This document shows positions 50,695-58,650 of a stretch of 64,000 bases of DNA, in pieces. Origin of the DNA: HGM13233 sp900762805 (GTDB lineage Bacteria; Bacillota; Clostridia; Oscillospirales; Ruminococcaceae); assembly GCA_937993755.1 (NCBI GenBank), contig CALKMA010000017.1:40863-104862 (forward strand), in the 5' to 3' direction. Made by a program: the position numbers and the translations under genes. Each line of letters starts with the position of its first letter. Position 1 is the stretch's first letter. A model generated the notes under the pieces. The model worked only from the letters and a program-made list of their open reading frames with translations. It searched no databases and had not been told where the DNA came from.

Positions 50695-51702
50695 ATGAAG
50701 CCCCTTGAGAATGAAAACGGCGGGTATGTGCCTATCCCCGAAGCCTATACCAGAAAACAGCTCAATGCCCTTTACCGGGAGATCCCGCTGAAGGACACCG
50801 CTTCCAGGACACTGCGGAAAACCTTCAACGCAATGGCGAACCTCTATGGCATCATCCGGCTGAAAAAAGTGTATGAGATCATAGTCCGTCAAAGCCCCTC
50901 TCTTGTGACGGAGGACGAGTTCCTGGCCTTTGCCGAAATCGCCCGCCACGAACGCGAGGATTATTACATTCTGGGCGAGGACGAGCTGTTTACAGACGGC
51001 AAGGCCGGCTCGCCGTTTGACAGGGGGATCATTGACGCCGCCCTCCTGAACGAGGATACGGGGCCGTACAGGCAGCTGCGGCAGATGCAGCGGGGCAAGC
51101 CCTACTACATTCCGCCGAAGAAAGAGCTGCTGCGTTACGACGACGCCTTTTATGGCGAGGAAACGCCGGAAGCAGAGGCGTTAAGAGCTTTTCTTTTCAA
51201 ATGCTTTAAGCTGAGTGAAGCGCGGGGCTCTGCGCTGTTCACAGACCTTCAGTACAGGACGCGCTGTATGGACACCGGCTCCTTTGACATCATCGATTGG
51301 CTGGAGGAGCTGGGGCTTTCCCTGGAAAACCGCTCGGACTTTGAACAGCTTGCAAAGCTGTATCAGCAGTTCCATAACGCAACCAGGATGCGGTGCAACC
51401 GCGGCTACACGCCGCATGAGCTGTTTCAGATGTACCCGCCCGACGAACGTATGCCAAAGTCGCTCTCCTTCGGGCCGAATATCCTCAGGTCGATTGCCGA
51501 GGGAACGATGAAGGCGGACGAGCTGCGCAAAGGCGTCCTGGCGATGGATCTGCCCGACGAGGCACTGCGGATCAGCATTCTCAAGAATATTGCAGACGCC
51601 GAAAAGGGCGCAGAGCAGCCGTCAAAGGCGCCGAGGGTGGGCCGGAACGATCCATGCCCCTGCGGCAGCGGAAAGAAATACAAGAGATGCTGCGGGCGAT
51701 GA
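50695..51702 (+). CDS. SEC-C zinc-motif protein
   Basis: A 335-residue soluble protein ending in a SEC-C motif, NDPCPCGSGKKYKRCCGR, which binds zinc and in SecA contacts SecB or ribosomes. The first 300 residues are helical and of unknown function (for example FNAMANLYGIIRLKKVYEII, a winged-helix-like segment). Similar SEC-C proteins of unknown role are widespread in Clostridia. A short spacer joins the motif to the body (EQPSKAPRVGR). Confidence 0.82.
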   Translation: MKPLENENGGYVPIPEAYTRKQLNALYREIPLKDTASRTLRKTFNAMANLYGIIRLKKVYEIIVRQSPSLVTEDEFLAFAEIARHEREDYYILGEDELFTDGKAGSPFDRGIIDAALLNEDTGPYRQLRQMQRGKPYYIPPKKELLRYDDAFYGEETPEAEALRAFLFKCFKLSEARGSALFTDLQYRTRCMDTGSFDIIDWLEELGLSLENRSDFEQLAKLYQQFHNATRMRCNRGYTPHELFQMYPPDERMPKSLSFGPNILRSIAEGTMKADELRKGVLAMDLPDEALRISILKNIADAEKGAEQPSKAPRVGRNDPCPCGSGKKYKRCCGR

Positions 51703-51946
51703 AGCTCGGCCGGAGCAGGCGGAGCCGGTTCGCCGTTTTATGACAGAGAGGCGGGCAGGGCCGCCGATCCCCTTGCGGCCTTTGGCGGAGGCGGCAGGGG
51801 AAGGACGAATGAAAAGCTTCCGCCGGGCTGCACGGGTGTAAGGCTGCGGACGGCAGGGCGCTCCGGGATAATGACATAAAGAGCTGACGGCATGGGCCGA
51901 AGGGCTTGACCTTCAAGAGAAGTACAAATAGAAAGTCAGGGCTAAA

Positions 51947-52442
51947 ATGACAGTAACAATCGTTGCGATACTGATGATTATGGCGGGCTATTTCCTCCTT
52001 CTGTACGGTGCGGATGGTTTTATTCAGGATAAGCGCTTTTTCGGGTCTGCGCCGAAAGAAAATCCGGCTGTGATTTCCGAAAGAAAAGAGCGGTTCCGCG
52101 GCGCGCATATTATAGGCTGGTTTATCGTCGCCGCCGCGCTTCTGCTCCTTGCGGAGGCGGTTGCCCTTGGCATATGGGACGGTGTAAGGAACGATTTTGG
52201 ATTTTTGAAATTCTTTGTACGTTTTCTTGTCATGCTTTATGTCATGGAAATCTACGATATCGTCTTTTTTGATTGGGTGCTTCTCTGCCACTCAGGCTTC
52301 TTTCCTCATTTTTACCCGGAGCTGAAGGGCGTTGTGGGGTCGCATATGTTTGGATACAACAAGAAGGAGCACATATTACATTCTTATATTTATATACATC
52401 CCCGCCTGCGCCTTGCTTGCGTGGGTGTGTACGCTCATTTGA
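51947..52442 (+). pseudogene. Small membrane protein with a frameshift near its end
   Basis: From ATG 51947 the frame codes for a membrane protein (TIVAILMIMAGYFLLLYGAD, HIIGWFIVAAALLLLAEAV, FLVMLYVMEIYDIVFFDWVL, then HMFGYNKKEHILH). After about 52382 this frame turns into HPRLRLACVGVYAHL and runs to 52495. The next frame from 52383 reads LIFIYIPACALLAWVCTLI and stops at 52442, a proper last transmembrane helix. I infer a one-base indel near 52380-52385: a real mutation or a sequencing error. The family is unknown. Confidence 0.6.
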
Positions 52443-52499
52443 GCCTTATAGAGCAAGTATCAGAACGCCTGTTTGTCCGGGAAAGGATGTGGTGATCAC

Positions 52500-52709
52500 A
52501 TGAAAATTTTATATGAGCTTTCATGGCTGTGGAAAATGCTGGGCATTGCGCTTGCGGCGGCGGCCGCCTGCGTGGCCTGCGCCGTGCTGATATGCAAAGC
52601 GGCAAAGAAGGGCCTCAGCATAAAGGCTGCGGCAGTCATCGGAGCGGCGGCGTTTGCGGCCGCGATTTTGGCGGTCCTTGCGCTTGCGCGGACACCGATG
52701 CCGCTTTGA
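52500..52709 (+). CDS. Small two-helix membrane protein, unknown function
   Basis: A 69-residue protein, ATG 52500 (a start 27 bases upstream is less likely). Two hydrophobic segments: WKMLGIALAAAAACVACAVL and AAAVIGAAAFAAAILAVLAL, joined by a short basic turn (CKAAKKGLS). It begins just after the frameshifted membrane gene and may be co-transcribed. Confidence 0.5.
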   Translation: MKILYELSWLWKMLGIALAAAAACVACAVLICKAAKKGLSIKAAAVIGAAAFAAAILAVLALARTPMPL

Positions 52710-52787
52710 AGGAACAGAAGGCAAGGCTATACCGCGCCCATAATTATGTACACCCCGCTTTTTCGGCTCATCGGCAGCCGGCAAGAA

Positions 52788-52820
52788 GGCGGCGGCGGAC
52801 AGCACCGCCGCCGCCTTTTT
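52788..52820 (+). terminator. Strong Rho-independent terminator
   Basis: A perfect 11-bp GGC-repeat stem (52788-52798 with 52805-52815) and T5. Confidence 0.85.
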
Positions 52821-52865
52821 CTATCATCCCAAAATGCCGTGCTGCGCCAGGGCCGCCGGCGGCGC

Positions 52866-52894
52866 TTGACATTGCCGCATCTGTCTCTTATAAT
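52866..52894 (+). promoter_or_regulatory. Consensus promoter of the superoxide reductase gene
   Basis: TTGACA at 52866-52871, exactly 17 bases, TATAAT at 52889-52894: both hexamers match the sigmaA consensus perfectly. Confidence 0.9.
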
Positions 52895-52899
52895 GTTAA

Positions 52900-52914
52900 T
52901 AGGAACCTTTCCTA
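52900..52914. promoter_or_regulatory. Palindrome over the start of transcription of the superoxide reductase gene
   Basis: TAGGAA-CCT-TTCCTA, a perfect 6-bp inverted repeat beginning six bases after the -10. Placement over the start point fits a repressor operator. It does not match the PerR or Fur consensus I know. Confidence 0.45.
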
Positions 52915-52986
52915 AAAAGAAATGGGCCGCAAACCAGTTGCCAGATCCCCGACCATCCAATCACTGAAAGAAAAGGAGCTTCCACC

Positions 52987-53376
52987 ATGAAACAAAGATT
53001 TTTTATCTGCGAAACCTGCGGAAATCTGATCGCCATCGTCAAAGAGAGCGGCGTGCCTGTCATGTGCTGCGGCCAGAAGATGAAGGAGATCCTGCCGGGC
53101 ACGACCGATGCCGCGCTTGAAAAGCATGTTCCCGTGTTCACCGTGGAAAACGGCACCGTCCGTGTGACGGTCGGCTCGGTCGAGCATCCTATGACGCCGG
53201 AGCATTACATCGAGTGGATCTCGCTTCAGACCACCGGCGGCAACCAGCGCAAGGAGCTGCGCCCCGGCGATAAGCCGGAGGTCTGCTTCCGCATCTGCGA
53301 GGGCGACGAGGTCGAGGCGGTCTACGCCTACTGCAACCTGCACAGCCTTTGGGCAGCCAACGCCGCGGGCGAATAG
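52987..53376 (+). CDS. dfx: Superoxide reductase (desulfoferrodoxin)
   Basis: Reduces superoxide to peroxide without releasing oxygen, typical of anaerobes. It has 129 aa. The N-terminal desulforedoxin-like iron site is Cys8, Cys11, Cys27, Cys28 (FICETCG and VMCCGQ). The catalytic centre ligands are in KHVPVF, VGSVEHPMTPEHYIEWI and the C-terminal AYCNLHSLW (Cys and His). Peroxide made here could be handled by the peroxiredoxin encoded next. Confidence 0.96.
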   Translation: MKQRFFICETCGNLIAIVKESGVPVMCCGQKMKEILPGTTDAALEKHVPVFTVENGTVRVTVGSVEHPMTPEHYIEWISLQTTGGNQRKELRPGDKPEVCFRICEGDEVEAVYAYCNLHSLWAANAAGE

Positions 53377-53448
53377 TCCGCCGACGGCAGACGGTTTTCT
53401 TCCCCGCCTCTTGTTTGTGCGCGGAGCTTCTCTGCGCGCAGCCTCTCA

Positions 53449-53501
53449 GCCGGAGCCGCGCCTTTCCCCCGAACCGGGGGCTGCCGCGGCGCGGCTCCGG
53501 C
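53449..53501. repeat. Long GC-rich hairpin after dfx
   Basis: Perfect 14-bp arms (53449-53462 with 53488-53501) plus an inner CCCCC/GGGGG pairing. No T-run. It may stabilise or end the dfx transcript. Confidence 0.5.
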
Positions 53502-53649
53502 GCCCCGCACAAAGCGGCCGGGCGGTCAGCGCTGCGTGACCTGGTCATGTTCTCCGGTTCGAAATCGTGATAGGATATCGCCATAAGCGGCGCCGCGGCG
53601 CGGCCCGCTGCCGATACACACGATACTTTAGAATATAAGGAGACCGACT

Positions 53650-54330
53650 ATGGAAAATTGCATGGAAACTGTCCGTATGCCGCTTATCGGCGACACCGCC
53701 CCATCCTTTGAGGCCGTCACGACACAGGGAAAAATCAAGTTCCCGGAGGATTTTGCCGGCAAGTGGATCATTCTGTTCTCGCATCCGGCTGATTTTACCC
53801 CCGTTTGCACCACGGAATTCATGACCTTTGCCTCGATGCTGGAGGATTTCAAGGCGCTCAATACCGAGCTGGTCGGCCTTTCGGTCGATTCGCTCTACGC
53901 CCATATCGCGTGGCTGCGCAAGATTCAGGAGATCGAGTGGAAGGGACTCAAGAACATCGAGGTCACCTTCCCGCTGATCGAGGATATCCGCATGGAAGTC
54001 GCCAGAAAGTACGGCATGATCCAGCCGGGATCCTCCAACACGCAGGCCGTGCGCGCTGTGTTTGTGATCGACCCCGAAGCGAGGATCCGTACCATCCTCT
54101 ATTACCCGCTGACCACCGGCCGCAATTTTGACGAGATCAAGCGCATCGTGCTGGCGCTGCAGAAGGCCGACAAGGATCAGTGCGCCACCCCCGCCGACTG
54201 GCGGCCGGGCGAGGACGTCATCGTCCCGACGGCCGGCTCCTGCGGCGCAGCCAGGGAGCGGATGGAAAATCAGACCGAGGAGCAGTATTGCCTCGACTGG
54301 TTCCTCTGCTTCCGCAAAGAAAAGAAGTAA
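53650..54330 (+). CDS. Peroxiredoxin (Prx6-like)
   Basis: A thiol peroxidase of 226 aa. The peroxidatic Cys53 sits in the active-site block HPADFTPVCTTEF, followed by VDSLYAHIAWLRKI and the conserved Arg in RAVFVIDPEARIRTI. Length and C-terminal domain fit the Prx6 group, usually one-Cys enzymes; extra Cys residues near the C-terminus (AGSCGAAR, QYCLDWFLCF) could serve as resolving cysteines. A thioredoxin system for its recycling is encoded 6 kb downstream. Confidence 0.93.
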   Translation: MENCMETVRMPLIGDTAPSFEAVTTQGKIKFPEDFAGKWIILFSHPADFTPVCTTEFMTFASMLEDFKALNTELVGLSVDSLYAHIAWLRKIQEIEWKGLKNIEVTFPLIEDIRMEVARKYGMIQPGSSNTQAVRAVFVIDPEARIRTILYYPLTTGRNFDEIKRIVLALQKADKDQCATPADWRPGEDVIVPTAGSCGAARERMENQTEEQYCLDWFLCFRKEKK

Positions 54331-54348
54331 AACGCAACGCAGACCGGG

Positions 54349-54385
54349 AAGCCCCATGCTCAGCCTTTGGCTGCGCAGGGGCTTT
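54349..54385 (+). terminator. Terminator between the peroxiredoxin and Crp/Fnr genes
   Basis: AAGCCCC (54349-54355) pairs with GGGGCTT (54378-54384), with inner CAGCC/GGCTG and a TTT loop; followed by TTCTGTG. Confidence 0.6.
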
Positions 54386-54424
54386 CTGTGATTGCCGGCT
54401 CCGCGGCCGTGCAAGGAGAACGCC

Positions 54425-55123
54425 ATGGATTTTGAAAAGCATGATCTCAGCAGCCTGCCCTATTGGGAGCATCTGAGCGCCGGCGAGAAGGAGCTGGTTC
54501 GGACCAGCGCCTACGAAAGGACATATGATAAGGGCGAGTATATCTATCGTCCCGGCATGGACGAGTGCCTGGGTATGCTCATGCTGATCAAAGGGGAAAT
54601 ACGGGCTCACGTCCTGTCCCGCGACGGGCGCGAGGTGACGCTTTTCCGGCTGCACAGCGCCGAGACCTGCGTCTTTTCCGCCAGCTGCTTCATCCGGCAG
54701 ATCACCTTTGATACCTTTCTGACGGCTGAAACGCCATGCGAGGTCATTGTCATCCCGACAGCGACCTTTTCCCGCCTGACCGATCAGAATATCTATGTCC
54801 GCTGCTTCACCTTTGAGCTGCTTGCCGAGCGCTTTTCCTCGGTCATGTGGGCGGTGCAGCAGATATTGTTTTACGGCTTTGACCGGCGGCTGGCCGGCTT
54901 TCTGGTCGGCGAGCATGACCGTGTCGGCACAAGGGAGATCCGCATGACCCACGAGCAGATCGCCCGCTATCTCGGCTCGGCCCGCGAGGTCGTGGCGCGT
55001 ATGCTCAAGCGCTTTTCGCAGGAGGGGCTGGTGGATGTCCGGCGCGGCTGTATCCGGCTGACTGACATCCCGCGGCTGCGCGCGCTGGCTGACGGCGGTG
55101 AGCATGACCGGGGCCTATCATGA
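54425..55123 (+). CDS. Crp/Fnr-family regulator
   Basis: A 232-residue transcription factor: cyclic-nucleotide-binding-like sensor domain (about 15-130, with GEIRAHVLSRDGREVTLF) and a C-terminal winged HTH (about 170-215, MTHEQIARYLGSAREVVARM). Several cysteines are present (DECLG, ETCVFSASCF, TPCEV), but not in the four-Cys arrangement of FNR iron-sulfur proteins. ATG 54425 has AAGGAGAA upstream. It ends 15 bases before the CoA-disulfide reductase gene, which it probably controls. Confidence 0.9.
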   Translation: MDFEKHDLSSLPYWEHLSAGEKELVRTSAYERTYDKGEYIYRPGMDECLGMLMLIKGEIRAHVLSRDGREVTLFRLHSAETCVFSASCFIRQITFDTFLTAETPCEVIVIPTATFSRLTDQNIYVRCFTFELLAERFSSVMWAVQQILFYGFDRRLAGFLVGEHDRVGTREIRMTHEQIARYLGSAREVVARMLKRFSQEGLVDVRRGCIRLTDIPRLRALADGGEHDRGLS

Positions 55124-55138
55124 TGCAGGAGGAAAGAA

Positions 55139-56812
55139 GTGAAGATACTTATTATCGGCGGCGTCGCCGGAGGGGCGACGGCCGCCGCCAGACTCAGAAG
55201 ACTCGACGAACGGGCTCAGATCATCATTCTTGAAAGGTCGAGCCATGTTTCCTATGCCAACTGCGGCCTGCCTTATTATATCGGCGGGGTCATCCGCGAT
55301 GAGGCGGCCCTGACGGTGCAGACCCCGGAGGGCCTGTGGGACCGCTTTCGCATCGATGTGCGCACGCGGCACGAGGCGCTCGCCATCGACCGCGCCAACA
55401 GGACGGTGACGGTACGCATCCTCGACACGGGAAAGGAGTATACCGAGAGCTACGACAAGCTGCTGCTGTCGCCGGGCGCGTCGCCTCTGCGGCCGCCCAT
55501 TCCCGGCATCGACAGTCAGGGCATTTATGCGCTGCGTACCGTTGAGGATGCGCTGCGCATCCGAAGGGAGATAACCGAAAAGGGCCTGCGCTCGGCCATT
55601 GTCGTCGGGGGCGGGGCCATCGGGCTGGAGATGGCGGAAAATCTCAGCCGGCTGGGCCTCCGTGTCGAGCTGGTCGAGCTGCAGCGGCAGGTGCTGCCGG
55701 CTCTCGACGCCGACATGGCCAGCTTTCTTCATACAGAGCTGCGGCGCAGCGGCATCGGGCTGCGGCTGGGGAGCGGCGTGGCCGCCTTTGAGCCGTGCGG
55801 CAGCGGCGTGCGCGTCAGGCTGGCCGACGGCCGTGCGCTCGTCGCCGGACTGGTGCTGCTGGCCGTCGGCGTTTCGCCCGACAGCCGCCTTGCGAAGGCG
55901 GCCGGGCTTACTCTGGGCGTGCGCGGGCTCATTGCCGTCAACGACCGGATGCAGACCTCCGACCCCGATATCTATGCCGTGGGCGATGCCGTCGCCGTCA
56001 CCGATCCGATCACCGGGGAAAAGAAGGGCGCTGCGCTGGCCGGTCCTGCCAACAAGCAGGGGCGCATCGCCGCCGACAATATTGCCGGGCTTGACAGCCG
56101 CTACCGCGGCGCAGCCGGCACGGCGATCCTCAAGCTGTTTAATCTGACGGTCGCCTCTACCGGCCTCAGCGAGCGCGCAGCCAGGGCCATGGGGCTGGCT
56201 GCCGAAAAGGTCATTCTTTCTCCCGTCTCCCACGCCGGCTATTACCCCGGCGGGCAGCTCATGACCATCAAGCTGCTGTTTGAAAAGAAGGAGGGCCGCC
56301 TGCTCGGCGCGCAGATTGTCGGCGGTGAGGGCGTTGACAAGCGTATCGACGTCATAGCTGCTGTGATGCAGAGCGGCGGCGGCGCGGCGCTGCTCAGGGA
56401 TCTGGATCTCGCCTATGCGCCGCCCTTCTCCTCAGCCAAGGATCCCGTCAATATGGCCGGCTATGCGGCGGAAAATGTTCTGGCAGGCCGCGTGAAGCAG
56501 GTCTTTTATGAGGAGCTGCCGAGTCTTCGCGGGGAGATGCAGCTGCTCGACACGCGGACGGCCGGCGAGTATGCGCGGGGCCGCGCCGAGGGCTTTGACA
56601 TAAATATCCCGCTCGACGATCTGCGCGAGCGTCTTGATGAGCTGGAGCGCGGCCGGCCGGCCTGTGTCATGTGTCAGTCGGGGCTGCGCAGCTATATCGC
56701 CTGCCGTATCCTGTCGCAGGAGGGCTTTGACTGCTACAATTTCGGCGGCGGCTATCTGCTTTACCGGAGCATGGAGGCGGATCGCCTCGCCCGCGAGGCC
56801 GAGGCGCGGTGA
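55139..56812 (+). CDS. CoA-disulfide reductase/NADH oxidase with C-terminal rhodanese domain
   Basis: An FAD flavoprotein of 557 aa (start GTG 55139, CAGGAGGA upstream). FAD motif ILIIGGVAGGATAAARLRR, the redox-active Cys42 in SYANCGLPYYIGG, and the NAD(P)H site VVGGGAIGLEMAENLSRLG. The C-terminal rhodanese domain (about 465-555) has the active cysteine in VMCQSGLRS. Single-Cys enzymes of this type reduce CoA disulfide, CoA persulfide or polysulfide; fusion with rhodanese favours sulfane-sulfur substrates. Located between oxidative-stress genes and a Crp/Fnr regulator. Confidence 0.93.
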   Translation: MKILIIGGVAGGATAAARLRRLDERAQIIILERSSHVSYANCGLPYYIGGVIRDEAALTVQTPEGLWDRFRIDVRTRHEALAIDRANRTVTVRILDTGKEYTESYDKLLLSPGASPLRPPIPGIDSQGIYALRTVEDALRIRREITEKGLRSAIVVGGGAIGLEMAENLSRLGLRVELVELQRQVLPALDADMASFLHTELRRSGIGLRLGSGVAAFEPCGSGVRVRLADGRALVAGLVLLAVGVSPDSRLAKAAGLTLGVRGLIAVNDRMQTSDPDIYAVGDAVAVTDPITGEKKGAALAGPANKQGRIAADNIAGLDSRYRGAAGTAILKLFNLTVASTGLSERAARAMGLAAEKVILSPVSHAGYYPGGQLMTIKLLFEKKEGRLLGAQIVGGEGVDKRIDVIAAVMQSGGGAALLRDLDLAYAPPFSSAKDPVNMAGYAAENVLAGRVKQVFYEELPSLRGEMQLLDTRTAGEYARGRAEGFDINIPLDDLRERLDELERGRPACVMCQSGLRSYIACRILSQEGFDCYNFGGGYLLYRSMEADRLAREAEAR

Positions 56813-57058
56813 GCAGGGGACAGCGGGCTGTTCGCCGGCTTCCGGGAAATTTTCCGAAGATATTGTGGCCGCACCGGCGCCTTGGCGCCGGTGCGGCCCT
56901 GCCTGCCGTTACGCCGCGGTCTCTGCCGCACGTGTCTGCTGTGCGGGCAGCCTGCCGGAAAGACGTGATGGACATCCTGCTTTTCCTGTCTGTCTGCTTG
57001 GGGCAGAAAAAATTTTTCTCGAATGTGACTCGGTCACGGTAGCGCCGCCGCGGGTGTG
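56813..57058. other. Intergenic region with a strong hairpin
   Basis: No gene. A 15-bp perfect stem (56867-56881 with 56884-56898), probably the end of the CoA-disulfide reductase transcript though it lacks a T-run. The rest contains A/T tracts around 57005-57020. Confidence 0.5.
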
Positions 57059-57342
57059 TTATATTGATGTTGCTATTGCTGAAGCAGGGTGCAGCCGCCT
57101 GCCCGTAGGTTTTGGAAGCGGGAACGGGTCGGTTGCCCGGCGCGCTCAGGTGCCGTCGGGAGGGTCATTGGCGGCGCACTTGGCTTTCAGTGGTGCAGAA
57201 GATCTCTGCAAGCAGAGGTCATTGGGTGTGTCTGCCTTTCAGCAGGCAGCAGATTCTTCATCTTTCTGTAAGATTCTACCCCCCCTTTCATTGTTGACCA
57301 TCACTCAGCGGGACCTCGGTTCGGCGGGTGATGGTATTTTTT
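57059..57342 (+). ncRNA. Candidate structured non-coding RNA
   Basis: A gene-free 285-base stretch with its own possible -10 (TATATT around 57059-57064) and a clear intrinsic terminator at its 3' end (ACCATCAC 57297-57304 with GTGATGGT 57328-57335, then TTTTTT). Inside, hairpins can be drawn, for example GATCTCTGC (57201-57209) with GCAGAGGTC (57212-57220) and CGGG/CCCG helices near 57100-57140. It does not show the signatures of RNase P RNA, tmRNA, SRP RNA or a common riboswitch, and no plus-strand gene follows closely. It may be a small RNA of the stress island. Confidence 0.35.
57297..57342 (+). terminator. Terminator of the candidate RNA
   Basis: An 8-bp outer stem ACCATCAC/GTGATGGT with a partly paired interior, followed by a T-run to 57342. 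Confidence 0.7.
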
Positions 57343-57418
57343 GCGTTGGTTGAAAAAAGCAGGCGCCCCTGCGGGACGTCTGCCGGCTTTTGTATTTTAT
57401 GCTGCTATTCGGGGGACA

Positions 57419-57886
57419 TTAGCCCTGTCTGCTCCGGCAGGTCGGGCAGATGCCCTCAAACAGCAGCCGGTGCCGTTGGACGGCGAAGCCGGTCGCTGCC
57501 GCCACCTGATCGTCGAGAGCGGCCTGATACGCAAGCGGCGCGTCGTACACCGCCCCGCATACGGTGCAGAAGATGTGGCAGTGCAGGTCGGTGCGCAGAT
57601 CATACCGGTCGGCGCCGGGAACCCGCACGTGGCAGATCTCGCCGTCCTCCGCCAGACAGTTCAGGTTGCGGTATACAGTGCCCCGGCTGATATGCTTGTT
57701 GAGGGCATGGACCTCCTCGTAGATCTGATTGGCGCTGGGGTGGTCGGTGTGCGCGCGGACGGCCTGAAGGGTGAGCTGCCGCTGCTTTGTTTCTCGTCTC
57801 TGCTTCACTTTTTCCTCTGGTTTTGATGGTTTTCTTACCGCCCGCCTGACCGGCGGGCGGGGCATGGCTGCCGGCGCGGCAGGCAT
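57419..57886 (-). CDS. Fur/PerR-family metalloregulator
   Basis: A 155-residue regulator. After a basic N-terminal extension, the winged HTH (about 30-90) reads TLQAVRAHTDHPSANQIYEE, SRGTVYRNLNCL. The metal region has RTDLHCHIFCTVCGAVYD and the C-terminal CPTC, giving the two CxxC structural zinc sites of Fur and PerR. Context among peroxide and superoxide defence genes favours a PerR-like role. The ATG at 57886 is uncertain: an internal ATG at 57865 gives a more usual length. Promoter at 57913-57941. Confidence 0.85.
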   Translation of the reverse strand: MPAAPAAMPRPPVRRAVRKPSKPEEKVKQRRETKQRQLTLQAVRAHTDHPSANQIYEEVHALNKHISRGTVYRNLNCLAEDGEICHVRVPGADRYDLRTDLHCHIFCTVCGAVYDAPLAYQAALDDQVAAATGFAVQRHRLLFEGICPTCRSRQG

Positions 57887-57912
57887 CAGACCGCTGCGCC
57901 GCTTATGGCATT

Positions 57913-57941
57913 ATTCTATGCCTTTTGTCGGCGAGCGTCAA
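57913..57941 (-). promoter_or_regulatory. Promoter of the fur/perR-like gene
   Basis: Minus strand: TTGACG (57941-57936), a 17-base spacer and TAGAAT (57918-57913). The -10 lies inside a palindrome with GGCAT/ATGCC arms (57907-57911 and 57918-57922), a possible autoregulatory operator. Confidence 0.6.
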
Positions 57942-58407
57942 GCCCTCAGCGGCGCAGCTGCCGATTATTGGGAGGACAAGGCGGCCGGCTGCGCCTTTCG
58001 GGCGGCCGGCTCGGCTTCTCTGTGTCCCTTTCGGCTCGCCGCCGCGCCGCCGCTGCGCCTGACGGCCGAGCGGTGTCCAAAGAGTTGTCCGACCGCTTTG
58101 CGCCCTGCATATTTTCCCTCCCGTTCGCCCTTTTGCGGCCGCCGTCTTGCCGGCGGAGGCTTCCTGGCAGCCGGCCTGGCTCTCTCGGCCCTTTACCGTT
58201 TCCCTCGGATCCGCCGGACCGCGTATTATTTCGACGCCGGCCGACTGTGTGATTGGGTCACGGAAGGTGCGCCGCCGCCATGCTATGATACCGGCATACA
58301 TGGCAGAGCAGGTCCGGCCGCTCTATGGTGCTGCCGGCCGCCTGTATTTGCCTGAATACCGGCCGCCGTCCGCAGGGGCTGCGGCCTGAAAGGACGGTTT
58401 CATTGTC
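57942..58407. other. Intergenic region upstream of the Msr/thioredoxin operon
   Basis: About 460 GC-rich bases without a supported gene. A TATGAT at about 58282 could be the -10 of the downstream operon but no -35 is clear. Confidence 0.4.
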
Positions 58408-58650
58408 ATGAAGAATCATAAGAAGAAGCTGCTGTGCGCTGCCCTGCCGGTCGGGCTGGGGACTGTCGGCCTGCTGGGCGGCTGGTTGTTTTACAGTCTC
58501 GTTGGCTGCCGGACAGGCACCTGCTCGGTGGCGTCCAGCCCCTATCTGAGCCTGCTGCTCGGCGGCGGGCTGGGGCTGCTGCTTGGCGTGCTGTTGTCGC
58601 CCGGCTCCTGCGGAAGCGCCCGGCAGGACGGCGGGGAGCCACCGCAGTGA
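58408..58650 (+). CDS. DUF6132-like small membrane protein
   Basis: An 80-residue protein with two helices (about 9-32 and 47-63) and a conserved loop WLFYSLVGCRTGTCSVASSP between them, containing Cys34 and Cys39. The loop resembles DUF6132 proteins (GCxTGTCxxxxxPY). It is the first gene of the MsrAB operon, whose start overlaps its stop (GTGA). Two exposed cysteines in an operon of disulfide carriers suggest a redox role, an inference. Confidence 0.65.
   Translation: MKNHKKKLLCAALPVGLGTVGLLGGWLFYSLVGCRTGTCSVASSPYLSLLLGGGLGLLLGVLLSPGSCGSARQDGGEPPQ

Noticed and set aside
57059..57342. RNase P RNA, tmRNA, SRP RNA or cobalamin riboswitch
   Set aside because: The invariant cores of these RNAs (for example GAGGAAAGTCCGGG of RNase P, or the GGAAGCAGC core of SRP RNA) are not present.
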